Assembly (NCBI GenBank): GCA_951812925.1
Contig: OX638369.1
Coordinates: forward strand, 60,154,228-60,218,227
Direction of reading: 5' to 3'
Origin: Calliopum simillimum
Taxonomy: Eukaryota; Arthropoda; Insecta; Diptera; Lauxaniidae
DNA: 64,000 bases
The stretch's first letter is position 1. Each line of letters opens with the position of its first letter. The notes below the pieces were generated by a model that saw only the letters and a list, made by a program, of their open reading frames with translations, was not told where the DNA came from and ran no database searches. This document shows, piece by piece, positions 42,551-54,408 of the stretch. The position numbers were made by a program, and so were the translations under genes.

Positions 42551-42812
42551 CAGGCGTTTATACCATCACTTACCCGAAGTCGGTGAGCATTATCAAGAAT
42601 AAATATGTATTCTCGAGGCAGTCCGAGAAAAAATTCTAGTGTTTATTCATGATAAGGGCCGATATGATTCAGCAGTAGTACACGATACAAATAATTTTTC
42701 TGTGCACTGGTGCGGATCTCTATTATTCATCGACCGTCATATTATAGACCACGCATCTTACCTTTACGACAAAGACAATTCTTGTTTTGTTTTGCACTAT
42801 ACAGATCTAGTA
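42551..42812. other. Unannotated intergenic segment
   Basis: A short frame at 42639-42881 (FIHDKGRYDSAVVHDTNNFS) shows no motif I recognise and runs into the next element. Confidence 0.4.
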
Positions 42813-44100
42813 GTCCGTGGGCCTGAGAACAAAAAAAAAATGCATAAACACAATACTGAGACTTCGTGTATTTATTGTTAAAGTCGTACAAAATTTTGAG
42901 AATGGGGAAGTATGGAGGTGGGGCGTTTACCGTTCAAGCTATCACAAAGTCATGGATTTCAGGGCAGAAAAAAATTTATGAACACAACCTTGGCTTTCAT
43001 TCGAATCAAAAGTTTTTAATATGTTAAAAGTATAAAAATGCTGTCGGACAAAAATTTATTTTTTTTTTTGCCATCCCTTAAAGGGGGTGCCATACAAATC
43101 ATTAATAAAAACACCAAAAAAAATTCCTTATTGCCGGGAGAGGAAAAGAATGTTCACCGACCCCCAATAACTTTTCCTCTTCAATAATTCTCTCAAACAT
43201 ACTAGCCCCTTTTATCCACCACTTAAGGAACCGCCCATACATAATTGATATTTCTGTCTAAATTTCGTATGGGAGCTCCCTTAAGGGGTGGAAAAAAGAT
43301 AATAGTATGCTCGAGAAAAATGTTGAGGAGGAATAATTAATGGGGGTTTGTGGCCATTTTTTGCCTCTCCCGGCAATGAGGATTTTTTTTTTTTTTTTGT
43401 TTTTATCAACATTTTGTATGGGAGTGGAAAAAAGGGGGGTAGTATGTTTGACAGAAATATTGGAGAAGTAAACTTAGTGGGGGTCGGTGAACATTTTTTT
43501 CCTCTCCCGGCAACGAAGAATATTTTAGTGCTGTTCACTCACTTTTTTGTTAATTAAAATGACATTTTCTGTCCGACTATTGTTATGACCTAATATTTTT
43601 GCCCGACGCTGTTACTTGATTTTGAATATTTTTATTGACCGATTCTGCAAAAATTGGCTCTGTATTAATACTTTTTATTTCGTAACTTTGGCATATTCGT
43701 CGTGTCCGACCCGTCAAACGCCCCAAAATGTTTGTCCGACAATGTTACCACTTGATTTAGAATATTTTTATTGACCAATTCTGCAAAAATTGGCTGTGGT
43801 AATAAATTTTTTTGTCATAATTCGGCATAAATTCGGCGTGTCCGACTCGTCAAACGCCCCAAAATTTTTGTCCGACAGCATGTTTTATACTTTTAACAAA
43901 TTAAAAACTTTTGATTCGAATGAAAACCAAGGTTGTGTTCATAAATTTTGTTCTGGCCTAAAATCCATGACTTTGTGATAGCTTGAACGGTTAACGCCCC
44001 ACCACCATATTTAACCACTCAAAATTTTCTCCGACTCGACCAGAACATTAAATACACGAAGTCTCAGCAATTTTTTTTTTTTGTTCGCGGGCCCACGGAC
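42813..44100. mobile_element. TIR element with GTCCGTGGGCC termini and TA duplication
   Basis: Left GTCCGTGGGCCTGAGAAC and right GTTCGCGGGCCCACGGAC, flanked by TA on both sides. The TIRs extend about 240 bp (to TGTCCGACAG-like words at 43045 and 43875). The middle has a second inverted pair with CCTCTCCCGGCAA (43370 and 43500) and its complement near 43130. Relatives of the ends occur at 56353 and 61346. No transposase frame. Confidence 0.82.
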
Positions 44101-44795
44101 TATAGTATCAAACCCACACAGATACATCAAAGAAATTGGAACCATTTTGATTGCGCCATAAACCAATAAAGTTGCAAAGATAATTTAAAGATTGAATTTC
44201 GGAACAAAATGCATATGTTATTACAAATGTAGTGGCAAAACTACAGTTTCATATTTCGCTTAAGTCTTTATTTAGTATGTTTAGCGGTTTTTTTTTTACA
44301 TAACACCGTGTGTTGCCTTGCATTATTTGTTTTGATTAGATTAATTTTGTTATTAAGCATCATTTCATCGATCTTGAAAAGGCAGTTTTAGAGTATACGA
44401 GCTTAAGCCCTTTTTAGGTGAGCAATACAAATACATACAACATAATCTTATAGGAGTTAATATATTGATATAAAGGAAACTTAAATTTTATTTAAGTTGA
44501 TTCTTATTTTTATCAAGGTGCTAACGCAATTTTTTCCATTTTTATATTTAAACAAATAGTACAATTTTTGCTCAATAACTACATATAAAATTAGAAAGAT
44601 CTATAAATAGGAAAAGTTCGCGTATTTTGTTTCTGCTTCATTTGATTCAACTAAAAAATACACCACGCTTACATCTGCAATGAAATCTACTACAAATGTT
44701 ATAAATAAAACAAAATTTGAGAAAATACAAAACAAAAACAAAACTAAGATGTATCATCTTTTGTATTTTAAGCAATATATATTAGGAGGAAAAAA
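44101..44795. other. 3' flank of Hop
   Basis: A/T-rich sequence that includes the probable Hop 3' UTR on the - strand. Candidate poly(A) signals on that strand are present (for example AATAAA as TTTATT near 44487). No other feature seen. Confidence 0.45.
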
Positions 44796-44868
44796 TTAAT
44801 GAATTTGAATGATGCCAGCTTCAAGTAATTTCATTATCTTATCGGCTATCGCAGGATTCTTTAAGTGC
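44796..44868 (-). CDS. Hop: Hop (Stip1) last exon
   Basis: It encodes HLKNPAIADKIMKLLEAG and IIQIH then TAA (44796-44798). The acceptor is TTTTTATAG|GCAC. The sequence matches the end of the DP2 domain of STI1/Hop proteins (HLKNPxIAxKIxKL). Splicing to 45104-46208 gives NAVKE joined to HLKNP in frame. Confidence 0.9.
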
Positions 44869-45103
44869 CTATAAAAATTAAAAAATTAAAATTAATAAAA
44901 CAGAGCTTGGCAAATAACCAGTAAAGTCAACAACCATTTTTCGCATGAGGCGTAAATCGTCCATTATCAAATTGCTTTTGCAGTTAAAAAATAAATGCAT
45001 TAGCCTTTGTTTCAAAAACAGTTTCAGTAGAAACGCGAAAATATTAACCCTCATGCGCAAAAATGGTTGCTTTGCGTTATCGAATCATATTATTTCTACT
45101 TAC
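44869..45103 (-). other. Hop last intron (235 bp) with a hairpin
   Basis: The donor is AAAGA|GTAAGT. AACCATTTTTCGCATGAGG (44932-44950) and CCTCATGCGCAAAAATGGTT (45047-45067) are inverted copies that could form a stem spanning about 135 bp of the intron. Confidence 0.7.
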
Positions 45104-46208
45104 TCTTTTACTGCATTTGGATCATTTTGCATCTGCTCCAAGATCATACGCATTGCCGGATCTTTAAGGATTTGTTGCACCTCGGGATCCGACATAGCGT
45201 TTTTCCAAACTTCTTGTGGGTTTCTTTGGAACGACACTGAACAAGCACGATACCCTTCAATTGCCTCAGCATTATTGGGATCTAATTCTAAGGCCTTCTG
45301 ATATGCTGCAGAGGCTTTTGAACTTTGTTGCATACCCTGTAGGATTTTACCTTTTCGGATGTAACCCTTAATAAATTTATCATCCAATTTAATGCACATT
45401 TCACAGTCTTTTAGACCCAAATCGAAAGCAGCCAGTTTTGTATAACAAGCTGCACGATTACTATACAATTTCGGATCATCGGGATTACGTTTAATCGCCT
45501 CAGAGTAATGTTTTATTGCAGTGCTGTAATCACCCTTCTTGAACAAATCATTGCCTTTTTCTTTTTCTTCTTCAGCCTTTACGGGATCAATGTATTCACG
45601 GCGTTCTTCTTCTTTAATCTTTGCTTCTACCTCACTTAATGATGTTTTAATTTCAGGAGTACGATGCTCGGACATAGCTTTTTCATAGTAAATCTTAGCC
45701 TGGCGACAATTATCCATTTTGCGATATGAGTTTCCGATACGTGCAAAAGCCTTTGCTATCAACTTAAAATCAGCACGATTCTCGCGGCCAACTTCGATGC
45801 CTTTTTCACATATTTTAATACACTCATCGAACTCTTTACGTTCAAAGTGGACAGCAGCTATATTATTGTAAAATGTTATATCTGTTGGGTCGTGTTCGAG
45901 TGCTGCATTATAATGTTGGAGCGCGGTTTCGAAGTCCTTCTTTTTGTATGCAGCATTGCCCAATTCTTTTTCTTTTTGAGCCAAATATTTTTTGCGCTGC
46001 TCTTCTGTCATATCTTCAAGTTTAGGTTCTGCTGGTTTAGGCGGTTCAGCTGGCTTAAAAGCGGCAGATTTTGATGGCGGGGGCGGTGATTGAGGATCAA
46101 TATCCATAGGCATGGACCCATCTTGATTGGACATATATTGAAGCACCGCTGCAGTAATTTCTTGGCGCCCTTGGATCAGTACTTGATTTGTAGGATCATG
46201 CTCCAAAC
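45104..46208 (-). CDS. Hop: Hsp70/Hsp90 organizing protein Hop, large 3' exon
   Basis: Co-chaperone that bridges Hsp70 and Hsp90 in the cytosol. The acceptor TTGAACAG|GTTTGGAG opens the exon, with LEHDPTNQVLIQGRQEI from the DP1/linker. After a Pro-rich linker (DPQSPPPPSK) come TPR2A (EKELGNAAYKKKDFETALQH ... RIGNSYRKMDNCRQAKIYYE), the charged segment EEERREYIDP, then TPR2B (EKEKGNDLFKKGDYSTAIKH ... AYQKALELDPNNAEAIEGY) and most of DP2 (MSDPEVQQILKDPAMRMILE). All are uninterrupted, about 368 codons. The N-terminal TPR1 and DP1 start are missing: no such exon was seen up to 64000, so the next intron exceeds 17 kb or the locus is rearranged. Confidence 0.95.
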
Positions 46209-47208
46209 CTGTTCAAATAAAACATAAATTTCATTAGTTTGTTTTAACTTTATTAACATATCGAGAACTAACCGGCAAAAAAAAGAAACGTAGCCGACAA
46301 AAAACAATTTTAGAGTAGAAGCTTTTTTTGAATTTTCTTTGCATACATTGTAGTAATGGTACTTTTTACACTTTTGAAATTTAAAGGGAAAATGCGTATA
46401 GACGAGAGTTATCGATTTGTATCAAAAAGACGAAAATGTGAAATCCTGTCAGTAACGTTTTATTGGCGGTTAGGGCTCGATATCGTCGCCCCAATTCTGT
46501 TTTGCCCAATACGAATGTTGGTGTATTTCGAACAAATCGAAAAAGAGAGTTTAGACCTTAATAATAAAAATTTCGTCCAAAAAAGTACCATCGAAATTTT
46601 ATCAAATAAGTGGCACTTCGATCCATACAATATAAATGAATCATAAATTGGTGTTGATCTATGCTTATGGAGAAAAATATAAACATGAATAAAAAAAAAA
46701 CTCAATGTATCTCTGAAACTATGGATTCTGACAACAGCATTAGAAAGATCATGTTTTAAAACCTATGGAAGAGTCTTAAGTCAAAATGTCAAAAAGTGTC
46801 GATGGGGCACAAGAGAACTCAGGCGAAGATATTTTTATCAGACATGCCATACATTTCTTTTTGTTTTTCACTAATCTTAGTTCTAGTAAAAAATCTTTCA
46901 CTATTAAAACAGCATTGAACAATTTATTGGCAATACGAATTTCCCAAGGTACATAGTAATTTGCGAGATAAGTTTCCATAGGCAATAGTGGTCATAGTTT
47001 TTAGGATCTGTTTTTTTCTTTGCTATCAAATCAACGTTTTTACATTGGAAAAGTTTTTCTTTATCACTAAATTAAGTATAATTTAAATTATATACCTTGC
47101 AAAATTCGTATTGCCAATGGCAACCGAGCCAGTCATTTACTTGGTTAGTTGATTCTTAAGTTGACAGTTTGAGCAATTTTAAGAAGTTAACTGGCAAGTT
47201 TTGTTTTA
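46209..47208. other. Hop intron or upstream region
   Basis: A 96-codon + strand frame (46356-46646) is unrecognised. An imperfect inverted pair (TATTGGCAATACGAATTTCCC near 46926 and AAAATTCGTATTGCCAATGG near 47100), with TTCACTATTAAAAC-type words nearby, may be a relic of a small element. Nothing else seen. Confidence 0.4.
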
Positions 47209-47298
47209 ATTATCGTGTCTTTTCATGTTGCAATATTGGACCATGATTATCGTGTCTTTTCGTGCTCCAATACTGCAACATGAAAAGACACGATAATT
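47209..47298. repeat. 90-bp hairpin
   Basis: AATTATCGTGTCTTTTCATG ... CAATATTGGA mirrors TCCAATACTGCAAC ... AAAGACACGATAATT. The loop contains a second direct copy of ATTATCGTGTCTTTTC. Confidence 0.7.
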
Positions 47299-48280
47299 AT
47301 TGGTGCATAGAAAATATTATAACCAAAATCAAGATTAACTTATTTTAGCTGACCTCACGGGGAAATTTTATAATGATTGCATGGGACTTGGACAAATCAA
47401 TATCCTCTTTTGCCATACGCAATAGAGGCCTAGAACTGATACCCAAATGTCGGATTAAAAAACAACAAAATAGGTATGCAAAGGCATCCTATTCAGCAGA
47501 AATATAAATTAAAAAAAAAAATAATAATTATAAAACTGGCGCAGTATATTTTGGGCTAAAGCGTTGAACAGATTGATGAAGCTGTAGTATGCCGCTGTAG
47601 TACAAAATGTAGTGTAGCAGACGATGAAGCGCTCCTAGAATTTCTATGAATAGAATGGAGAAGTTTGCTGCTTATGGAATAGAGTTGCCAATCTTATTTC
47701 GTTATAAAAATTGCATAAATTTTAAAATTACCTAAACCTTTAGAACTTAAAATTATTTTCATAATTTTATTTGCTGCTTTTTTTCATGAAATTTTCATGA
47801 ATTTTGCGCAAAATTAACCTTTAAATCATTAAATAATTTTCACAAATTTATTTTCCTCCATTCGGTAACATTGATCTTCTGTCAAAAAATATGCAGCAAG
47901 CGACAAAGTTGAAAAGTTCGAACTTTGTACTACGCCGCAAGCTTCAGCTACAGCGTTAACTTCACATTTTGTTGACGCGTATTAAAATATGTGTAGTTTA
48001 ATTTTGACAGTTCGTCGCTTACTTCGTACTTCAAGCTTCAGCTACACATTCTGTTTCAGCAGTAAGGCATAAGATAGGGTTTTCATATAAGCAATATAGG
48101 CGTGGAGTGATTTTTCAAAACCGCTATTTCCGCTTACGACCTTGAACAAATTTAAGAATCGCCAATATCATGTTAAAACGTATCCACTAATTTAAAATCC
48201 ATTACAAAAGTCATATTTAAAAGGAATACTCGTGATTTAAATACACAGTTTCGTTCAAAACGACACATTTCCATATAGCT
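47299..48280. other. Unannotated segment
   Basis: A/T-rich, no frame or repeat boundary recognised, apart from an inverted relation between GTAGCAGACGATGAAGC-like and GTTCGTCGCTTACTTCG-like words near 47630 and 48005. Confidence 0.35.
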
Positions 48281-48571
48281 TTTGTTTCATTGTTAGACAT
48301 TTTTAAATCTGTTCAAACTATACTAGAATAGGTGTCATCCGCTTACGGGGACTCTTGTCCGAGTAAAACTTCGGTTTACAAATGGCATAACCTCTGTAAG
48401 CAAATCAGCGATTCACTTGAAGACGTCCACAGCCAGGACGGCCGATCGAGGTGACCACTCCGGAAATCATTCAAAAAGTTCAACAAAATAATATTGAAAG
48501 ATGCCCGACTAAAGAAGGCACAGCTCGCAGATATGGTTGAAGTATCAGATGCAATTACTTTTAAACTTTAA

Positions 48572-49030
48572 CTAGCTACCAAAAAATCACGTGTCAAGTG
48601 TTTTGTGGTGTGAGCTTACTGTTTTGTGTTTTTGAGTAAAAACAACAACATTACAAAAACAAGGCGCTTTGCAAGAAAAGTATAATATCAACGACTTACA
48701 AACAGCGGGGCGATGCATAACAGGGAAAAAAACAAAAAATTAGAACTTTGCATATGCTGCATTGAATTTTTGCTGTGATTCTCGTCTAATCTATGCAAAA
48801 AATGAATAAAGCATGCTTGGTCGAGTTCTTGGTTTGTAGGTGAATTCGACTGAAGATCCCATATGGTTATGGGTGAAACGCGTATCAAAAACGAACCTAC
48901 CAACAAAATTTTTTTGTTTTTTTACCTATGCATTTTGCCTTGTTTTTGTAATGTTGTTGTTTTTACTCAAAAACACAGAACAGTAAGCTCACACCACAAA
49001 TCACTTGACACGTGATTTTTTGGTAGCTAG
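48572..49030. mobile_element. 459-bp MITE with TTAA duplication (piggyBac-like)
   Basis: TIRs CTAGCTACCAAAAAATCAC and GTGATTTTTTGGTAGCTAG are flanked by TTAA at 48568-48571 and 49031-49034. The arms extend about 120 bp (through AACAACAACATTACAAAAAC). TTAA is the piggyBac target; the termini do not start with CCC, so Kolobok is an alternative. Confidence 0.8.
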
Positions 49031-49685
49031 TTAATGTAAATCATTATCTGTTCAATACTTTTAAACTTGTTCACGAGTCAGTGCAAAATGGTTGTCGAGA
49101 ATCCTTAAGAAGCCGAGAAAAATAGCGAGTTTTTAGACCTCTGTAGTGAAGACAGGGATGAAGTTTTGGCTGAAATTGTTATTGGGGACGAGCATTGAGT
49201 TCAGTATTATGAACTTTAGTCCAAACAAGAGTCTATGCACTGGCACACCACTATCTAAGAAGTTTAAGGTGTCACAGTCGGCTGGGAAAATCATGACGAC
49301 AGTCTTTTGGTACTCAGCAATAATCCTGTTGATCGATTACAAATATAAATGCGTCTCCATTACCGGAGAAAACTACGCTTCAATAAAGGTGCGGCTCAAG
49401 GAAGCAGTTAGCGAAAATAAAGTGAAAAAATTACCAAAGGTGTCCTAATTCTGCACGACAACGCGCCCTGTCTACAATAGCCGTGTTGCGATGGCCGCCC
49501 TGCAGAAGGTGGGCTTCGAAATTTTGGCTAACTCTCCTTACAATTTAGACCAGACACCCAATGACTACTATTTATTCCCAAAGATGAAGAAAGAGCTGCG
49601 TGGAAAAAAGTCAACAACGATGACGAAATCAATTCAGCAATTTCGACCTATTTCTACACCAAAGTAAAACACTTTTGTTCGAAGG

Positions 49686-51265
49686 CAGAATTGGGGGTTT
49701 TGCATTAGATTTTATTTTTCACTAAACTTAGTGCTAGTGAAAAAATATTCACTATCAAGGAATTTATTTAGTGTTAGTGCAAAATCCTTCACTATCAAAA
49801 AACTCATTAAGTGGTAATGAAAAAGATTTTCATTATCACTAAATTTAGTTAAAAGTTTTAAATAATATTTCCACTAAATTTAGTGATAGTGAAAATTCAT
49901 TCACTATCAAAAAATTGATTTAGTGGTAATGGCAAATTTTCCATTATCACTAAATCTATTGAAAGTGAAAATTTGTTCCATTGAATTTAATGAAACTTTA
50001 ATGAAAATTTTCAATAAATGTTGCAATAAATTTAATGAAACATTTTCACTTTCATTAAATTTAATGAAACTTTAATGGAAATTTTCATTAATGTTTCATT
50101 AAATCCAATGAAACAAATTTTCACTATCACTAAATTTAATGAAACTTTAATGAAAATCTTCATTAATGTTTCATTAAATTCAATGAATAAATGTTCACTT
50201 TCAATAACTTTAGTGATTTTTTTATTGGAAATTTCAATTCAATTAAGACAAAATGTGCCGTGCTAGGTCAAATTTTTTTGATATCTTTAAATTTTTTCTT
50301 CGAGATCTTGTACGAGACGATTGCGTGGACATTAATCCTACTAGTACTTTAAAAAGCTTACGAAAGCTGTTTTAAGCATTTAGTTGACAAAGGGCAGAAA
50401 TAATTTGGGTCTGAAGAACTTCAAAAACTAAAAGTCGTGTTTGCATTTGACTTTAATGAATCTCCTTCAAACTGATTCTATTCCCACTCATTCTAACTCT
50501 TTCAATAAATTTAATTTAATCAGTCTGTTCGTTTATTCTAAGATTTTGCAAGTTTTTACCCGAAAAGCTCTCATTCATGTACGTTTTATGCTTAAACGAG
50601 AGCTTTTCGGCTAAAAACTTGCAAAACCTTGGAGTAAACGAACAGCTTGGATTTTAATGAAAAATTCTATTAAAAGTTTCATTAAAAGCTTCATTAAATT
50701 TAGTGATAGTAAAATTTTGTTTCATTGAATTTAATGAAACTTTAATGAAAATTTTCTTTAGAAGTTTCATTAGAAGCTTCATTAAATTTAGTGATAGTAA
50801 AATTTTGTTTCATTGAATTTAATGAAACTTTAATGAAAATTTTCTTTAGAAGTTTCATTAGAAGCTTCATTAAATTTAGTGATAGTAAAATTTTGTTTCA
50901 TTGAATTTAATGAAACTTTAATGAAAATTTCCACTAATGTTTCATTAAATTCAATGAAACAAATTTTCATTATCACTAAATTTAGTGCAATTTTTATTGG
51001 ATATTTTCATTAAATTTTAATGATAGTGAAAAACTTTCCACTATCATTTAATGAATTGTTAGATAGTGAAAAATTTTTCATTACCATCAAATGAATTTTT
51101 TCATAGTGAAAAAATTTCCACTATCACTAAATTTAATGGAGAAAATTTTCACTATCTCTAATTAGATTTAGTGGTAGTGGAAAAAGTTTCACTATCAAAA
51201 TATTCATTAAATATTAGTGAAAAGCTCAATGAACTAAAAAATTTAGTGCATTACCCCCAAGTCTG
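49686..51265. mobile_element. hAT-like element made of CACTA/TAATGAAA motif arrays
   Basis: Left CAGAATTGGGGGT and right ACCCCCAAGTCTG termini are inverted, and TTCGAAGG flanks both sides exactly (49678-49685, 51266-51273). The interior consists of short words such as TTCACTATCA, AAATTTAGTG, AATGAAACTTTAATGAAA and TTTCATTAAA in both orientations. Between 50690 and 50940 a unit of about 91 bp is repeated nearly perfectly three times. There is no transposase. A further hairpin element sits at 50522-50641. Confidence 0.85.
50522..50641. repeat. 120-bp hairpin inserted in the hAT-like element
   Basis: CTGTTCGTTTATTCTAAG ... AAAAGCTCTC mirrors GAGAGCTTTTCGGC ... GGAGTAAACGAACAG, with about 48-bp arms and a 25-bp loop. 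Confidence 0.75.
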
Positions 51266-51350
51266 TTCGAAGGTATTAATAAGTTATTTGAGAGATTGAA
51301 AAATGTGTAAGGGTTGAAAAAGAATATATTGAAAACGAAAAATAAATTTG

Positions 51351-52430
51351 TATTTTTATTTCCACTTCTCACCTCCCATTCCGCGAACAAATTTTTCTTA
51401 TTGAATCAATATCAATATATAAAAAAATAGTACCTCGAAAATAAATCATCCTTCTGTAAAACTCATTTGCATGATTTTTTTTTGTTCCTTACAATGTCTT
51501 TCAAAATACCTTCGACTTCGTCCGGGTTCTTGGATAATCCCGTAATTCAAAAATTAGTTATCCGATTTGAATGTTTTTTGCTTTCAAAGACAAGCTATCA
51601 GGTGAGATTCTAGGACAAAGTCTAATTTGAAATACCCTCGGCATCGTCCGGAATATCAAAAAATTCTGGCACCGGAACAAATAACATCCGCTGGAAATAT
51701 GTCCAGTGCAGCGATATAAAAAAATTACCTTCTGATACTGTTTGACAGATATGGATGTGATTAGGTACATACATTTTTTAAGGGTATCGGGGTCGGGCGA
51801 ACGAAGTCGCTCCCGGGCAACTAGTTTTGGATAAAACTTGTTGTTCCAAGGTTTCCATGAAATCACGCAAGGAACAACTTTTTAAAACATCTTGAACCAT
51901 TATAACTTGTTTTTATAGGTCCATAGTGACTTGTTTTTATCGGTCTTTTTGCCAGTTTTTCCAAAAACTGGGTTATAATTTGTTGTAATGGGTTAATATG
52001 TTCCACAAAAATGTTCTATGGAAAATTTCATTAAGGGTCACCAAAGACAAGAAATGCTTAAAACCTTAGAATAATGCCTTGAACATGTAATAAAAAACTT
52101 ATGTATTTCAAATAAAAATTGATCGATTCGCTACTCTGCTTCAAAAAAATTTTGATTGTAAATTCTCGTCGCTCTTGTCGCTTCAAATAAACACTTCCAT
52201 ATGTACTTGTATAACTTGTCGCAAGTAGCGATTTGCATCGCATCGCGCGACACGAATACGCTCGATCATAAACATAACCTAAGTCGTATGCAAAAAAAAA
52301 CTTCTTAATCTTTTTTGTAGGAAATTTTTAAGGCTATAAAATTGTCATAAGACTGTAAATATAAACGAGGTTTTTAAAAAACTGTTTTTTTTTTTGACAT
52401 TTGACCTTGACCTTGACAAAAAAACACACA
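51351..52430. other. Unannotated segment
   Basis: Two imperfect copies of AATACCTTCGACTTCGTCCGG / AATACCCTCGGCATCGTCCGG lie near 51506 and 51638. Otherwise no coding or element boundary was recognised. Confidence 0.4.
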
Positions 52431-52432
52431 TA

Positions 52433-54014
52433 CAGTGGCTCACAAAAGTATTCAGCATTTGAAAATTTTTTAAAGAATCATAAAATTTTTTAATAACGAA
52501 TAAATTTTTTTGAATCACTCTTAAATTATAACTCGGTAAAAATCTAGTTTTATTTATTACAAAAACTTTCCTAAAATGTTACTTAAAAATGTAAAAAAGA
52601 GCTTTTAAGCAAAATCCTACTTAAATTCAATACACAAAAGTATTCGGAATTTTAAAAAAATATGGCAATATCTTAAAGACGAAATCAAAGAATAATCCAA
52701 AAGTATTGGCGACACTCTTAAAATTCAATTTACAGTTAGTTTGCGGTAGCTCAGTTTTGATTTGTCAGTTTCTTTTTTAAACAAAAGACTTGGTTTTTAA
52801 GAAAAAGGAGGATGGGAAGAAAATCAGAAGAAACCCTTTAGGATATCACAAGCTGTGTAGGATGAAGTATTTGGACTATACACAGCATTATAGAAAGAAA
52901 AAAGTTACATAATTCACAACGCTCTGGTAGGTTATCGAAACAAGGCATTCGAGACAGGTCGGATATCTTACGAAAAACTAAAATTCAACCACGTACTTCA
53001 GCAGTGGACATTACTAGAAGCCTCACCAAATATAATGGAGTAAACATCAGTGATGAAACTGACCGCCAGACACTCAGAAATGCTAGTTATAATGGAAGAA
53101 CTCACCGTTCCGAACCATTTATAAGTAAGGCCAACCGCAAAATGCACTTATGTATATAATAAAGATGCAACTTATATATTTTGTCTCGTCTCTAAAAATA
53201 ATGCTTAACATAAACCATTTGTTGCAACTTTATTGTTTTTTTGCAAACTCTGAGCTTTTTTTGCGGTTAGCCGTACTTATAAATGGTTTGGAACGTTGAG
53301 TTCTTCCATTATAACTAGCATTTCTGAGTGTCAATCAGTTTCATCACTGATGTTTACTCCATTATATTTGGTGAGGCTTCTAGTCCACTGCTGAAGTACG
53401 TGCTGAAGTACGTGGTTGAATTTTAGTTTTTCGTAAGATATCCAACCTGTCTCGAATGCCTTGTTTCGATAACCTACCAGAGCGTTGTGAATTATGTAAC
53501 TTTTTTCTTTCTATAATGCTGTGTATAGTCCAAATACTTCATCCGACACAGCTTGTGATCTCCTAAAGGGTTTTCCGTCCTCACGCTTTAAAATTTTTTT
53601 GTTTAAGTGTGGTTTCTTCTGATTTTCTTCCCATCCTCTTTTTTCTAAAAAACCAAGTCTTTTGTTTAAAAAAAACTGACAAATCAAAACTGAGCTACCG
53701 CAAACTAACTATAAATTGAATTTTAAGAGTGTCGCCAATACTTTTGGATTATTCTTTGATTTCGTCTTTAAGATATTGCCATATTTTTTAAAACTCTGAA
53801 TACTTTTGTGTATTGAATTTAAGTAGGATTTTGCTTAAAAGCTCTTTTTTACATTTTTAAATAACATTTTAGGAAAGTTTCTTTTAATAAATAAAACTAG
53901 ATTTTTACCGAGTTATAATTATTACAAGTGATTAAAAAAAAATTTATTCGTTATTAAAAAATTTTATAATTCTTTAAAAAATTTTCAAATTCCGAATACT
54001 TTTGTGAGCCACTG
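52433..54014. mobile_element. Palindromic Tc1-like element
   Basis: Termini CAGTGGCTCACAAAAGTATT and AATACTTTTGTGAGCCACTG are flanked by TA (52431-52432 and 54015-54016). The arms, 52433-53130 and about 53275-54014, are inverted copies of one 5' half. Each arm holds the same decayed N-terminal transposase segment, visible in the left arm as SGRLSKQGIRDRSDILRKTK, then PRTSAVDITRSLTKYNGVNI. This is the helix-turn-helix part of Tc1-like transposases; the catalytic half is missing. Confidence 0.88.
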
Positions 54015-54031
54015 TATGTGTGTCGTTAAAT

Positions 54032-54280
54032 GGACACTGTTATGCAATAACGAGTCAACCCTCATACAAATTTTTTACGACTTATGAATGTAGTTCGATT
54101 CTAAATAAAATGAGGTACATATTTTCAAAAAACAGAAACAATTTTTTGTTAATAAGAGGTTGAATACAACAAAATTTGTTTAACATTTTCATATCATCTG
54201 TTCTACGACATCTACACAAAAACGTAAATATCTCAAAACTAATTTCGAGTGGGTTGACACGTTATTGCGTAACACTGTCC
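54032..54280. mobile_element. 249-bp MITE with AAAT duplication
   Basis: GGACACTGTTATGCAATAAC and GTTATTGCGTAACACTGTCC are inverted ends, flanked by AAAT (54028-54031, 54281-54284). The sequence GTCGTTAAATATCAAAACTG at 56022 looks like the unoccupied form of the same target. Confidence 0.8.
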
Positions 54281-54408
54281 AAATATCAAAACTGCCTAAG
54301 TCCCTCTCTGATATATAGAGCAAATAAAATAAATTTCATTAAATTGATTTTAATTTATTTTATTTTGCGTTCATATCAGAGAGGGACTTAGGCAGTTTTG
54401 ATATTTAA
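54281..54408. repeat. Hairpin repeat ATATCAAAACTGCC, copy 1
   Basis: ATATCAAAACTGCCTAAGTC ... CTCTCTGATAT is mirrored at the right side around a non-palindromic 50-bp centre. Copy 2 at 56025-56142 has the centre in reverse orientation. Confidence 0.8.

Larger units (their letters stand above)
48281..51350 (+). pseudogene. Decayed mariner-type transposase with two nested elements
   Basis: Translated in shifting frames, the outer parts show a helix-turn-helix region before 48545, then GDEH near 49180, VLILHDNAPC near 49443, SPYNLDQTPNDYYLFPKMKK-like sequence near 49533-49590 and LFEGINKLFERLK after 51266. These match the catalytic and C-terminal order of mariner transposases (the second Asp in HDNA, then D of the third motif), with many stops and frameshifts. 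It is interrupted by 48572-49030 and 49686-51265. Orientation +. Confidence 0.75.

Noticed and set aside
46356..46646. 96-codon plus-strand ORF as a gene
   Set aside because: It starts in A/T-rich DNA, has no recognisable motif and overlaps the presumed Hop intron on the opposite strand; a chance frame is more likely.
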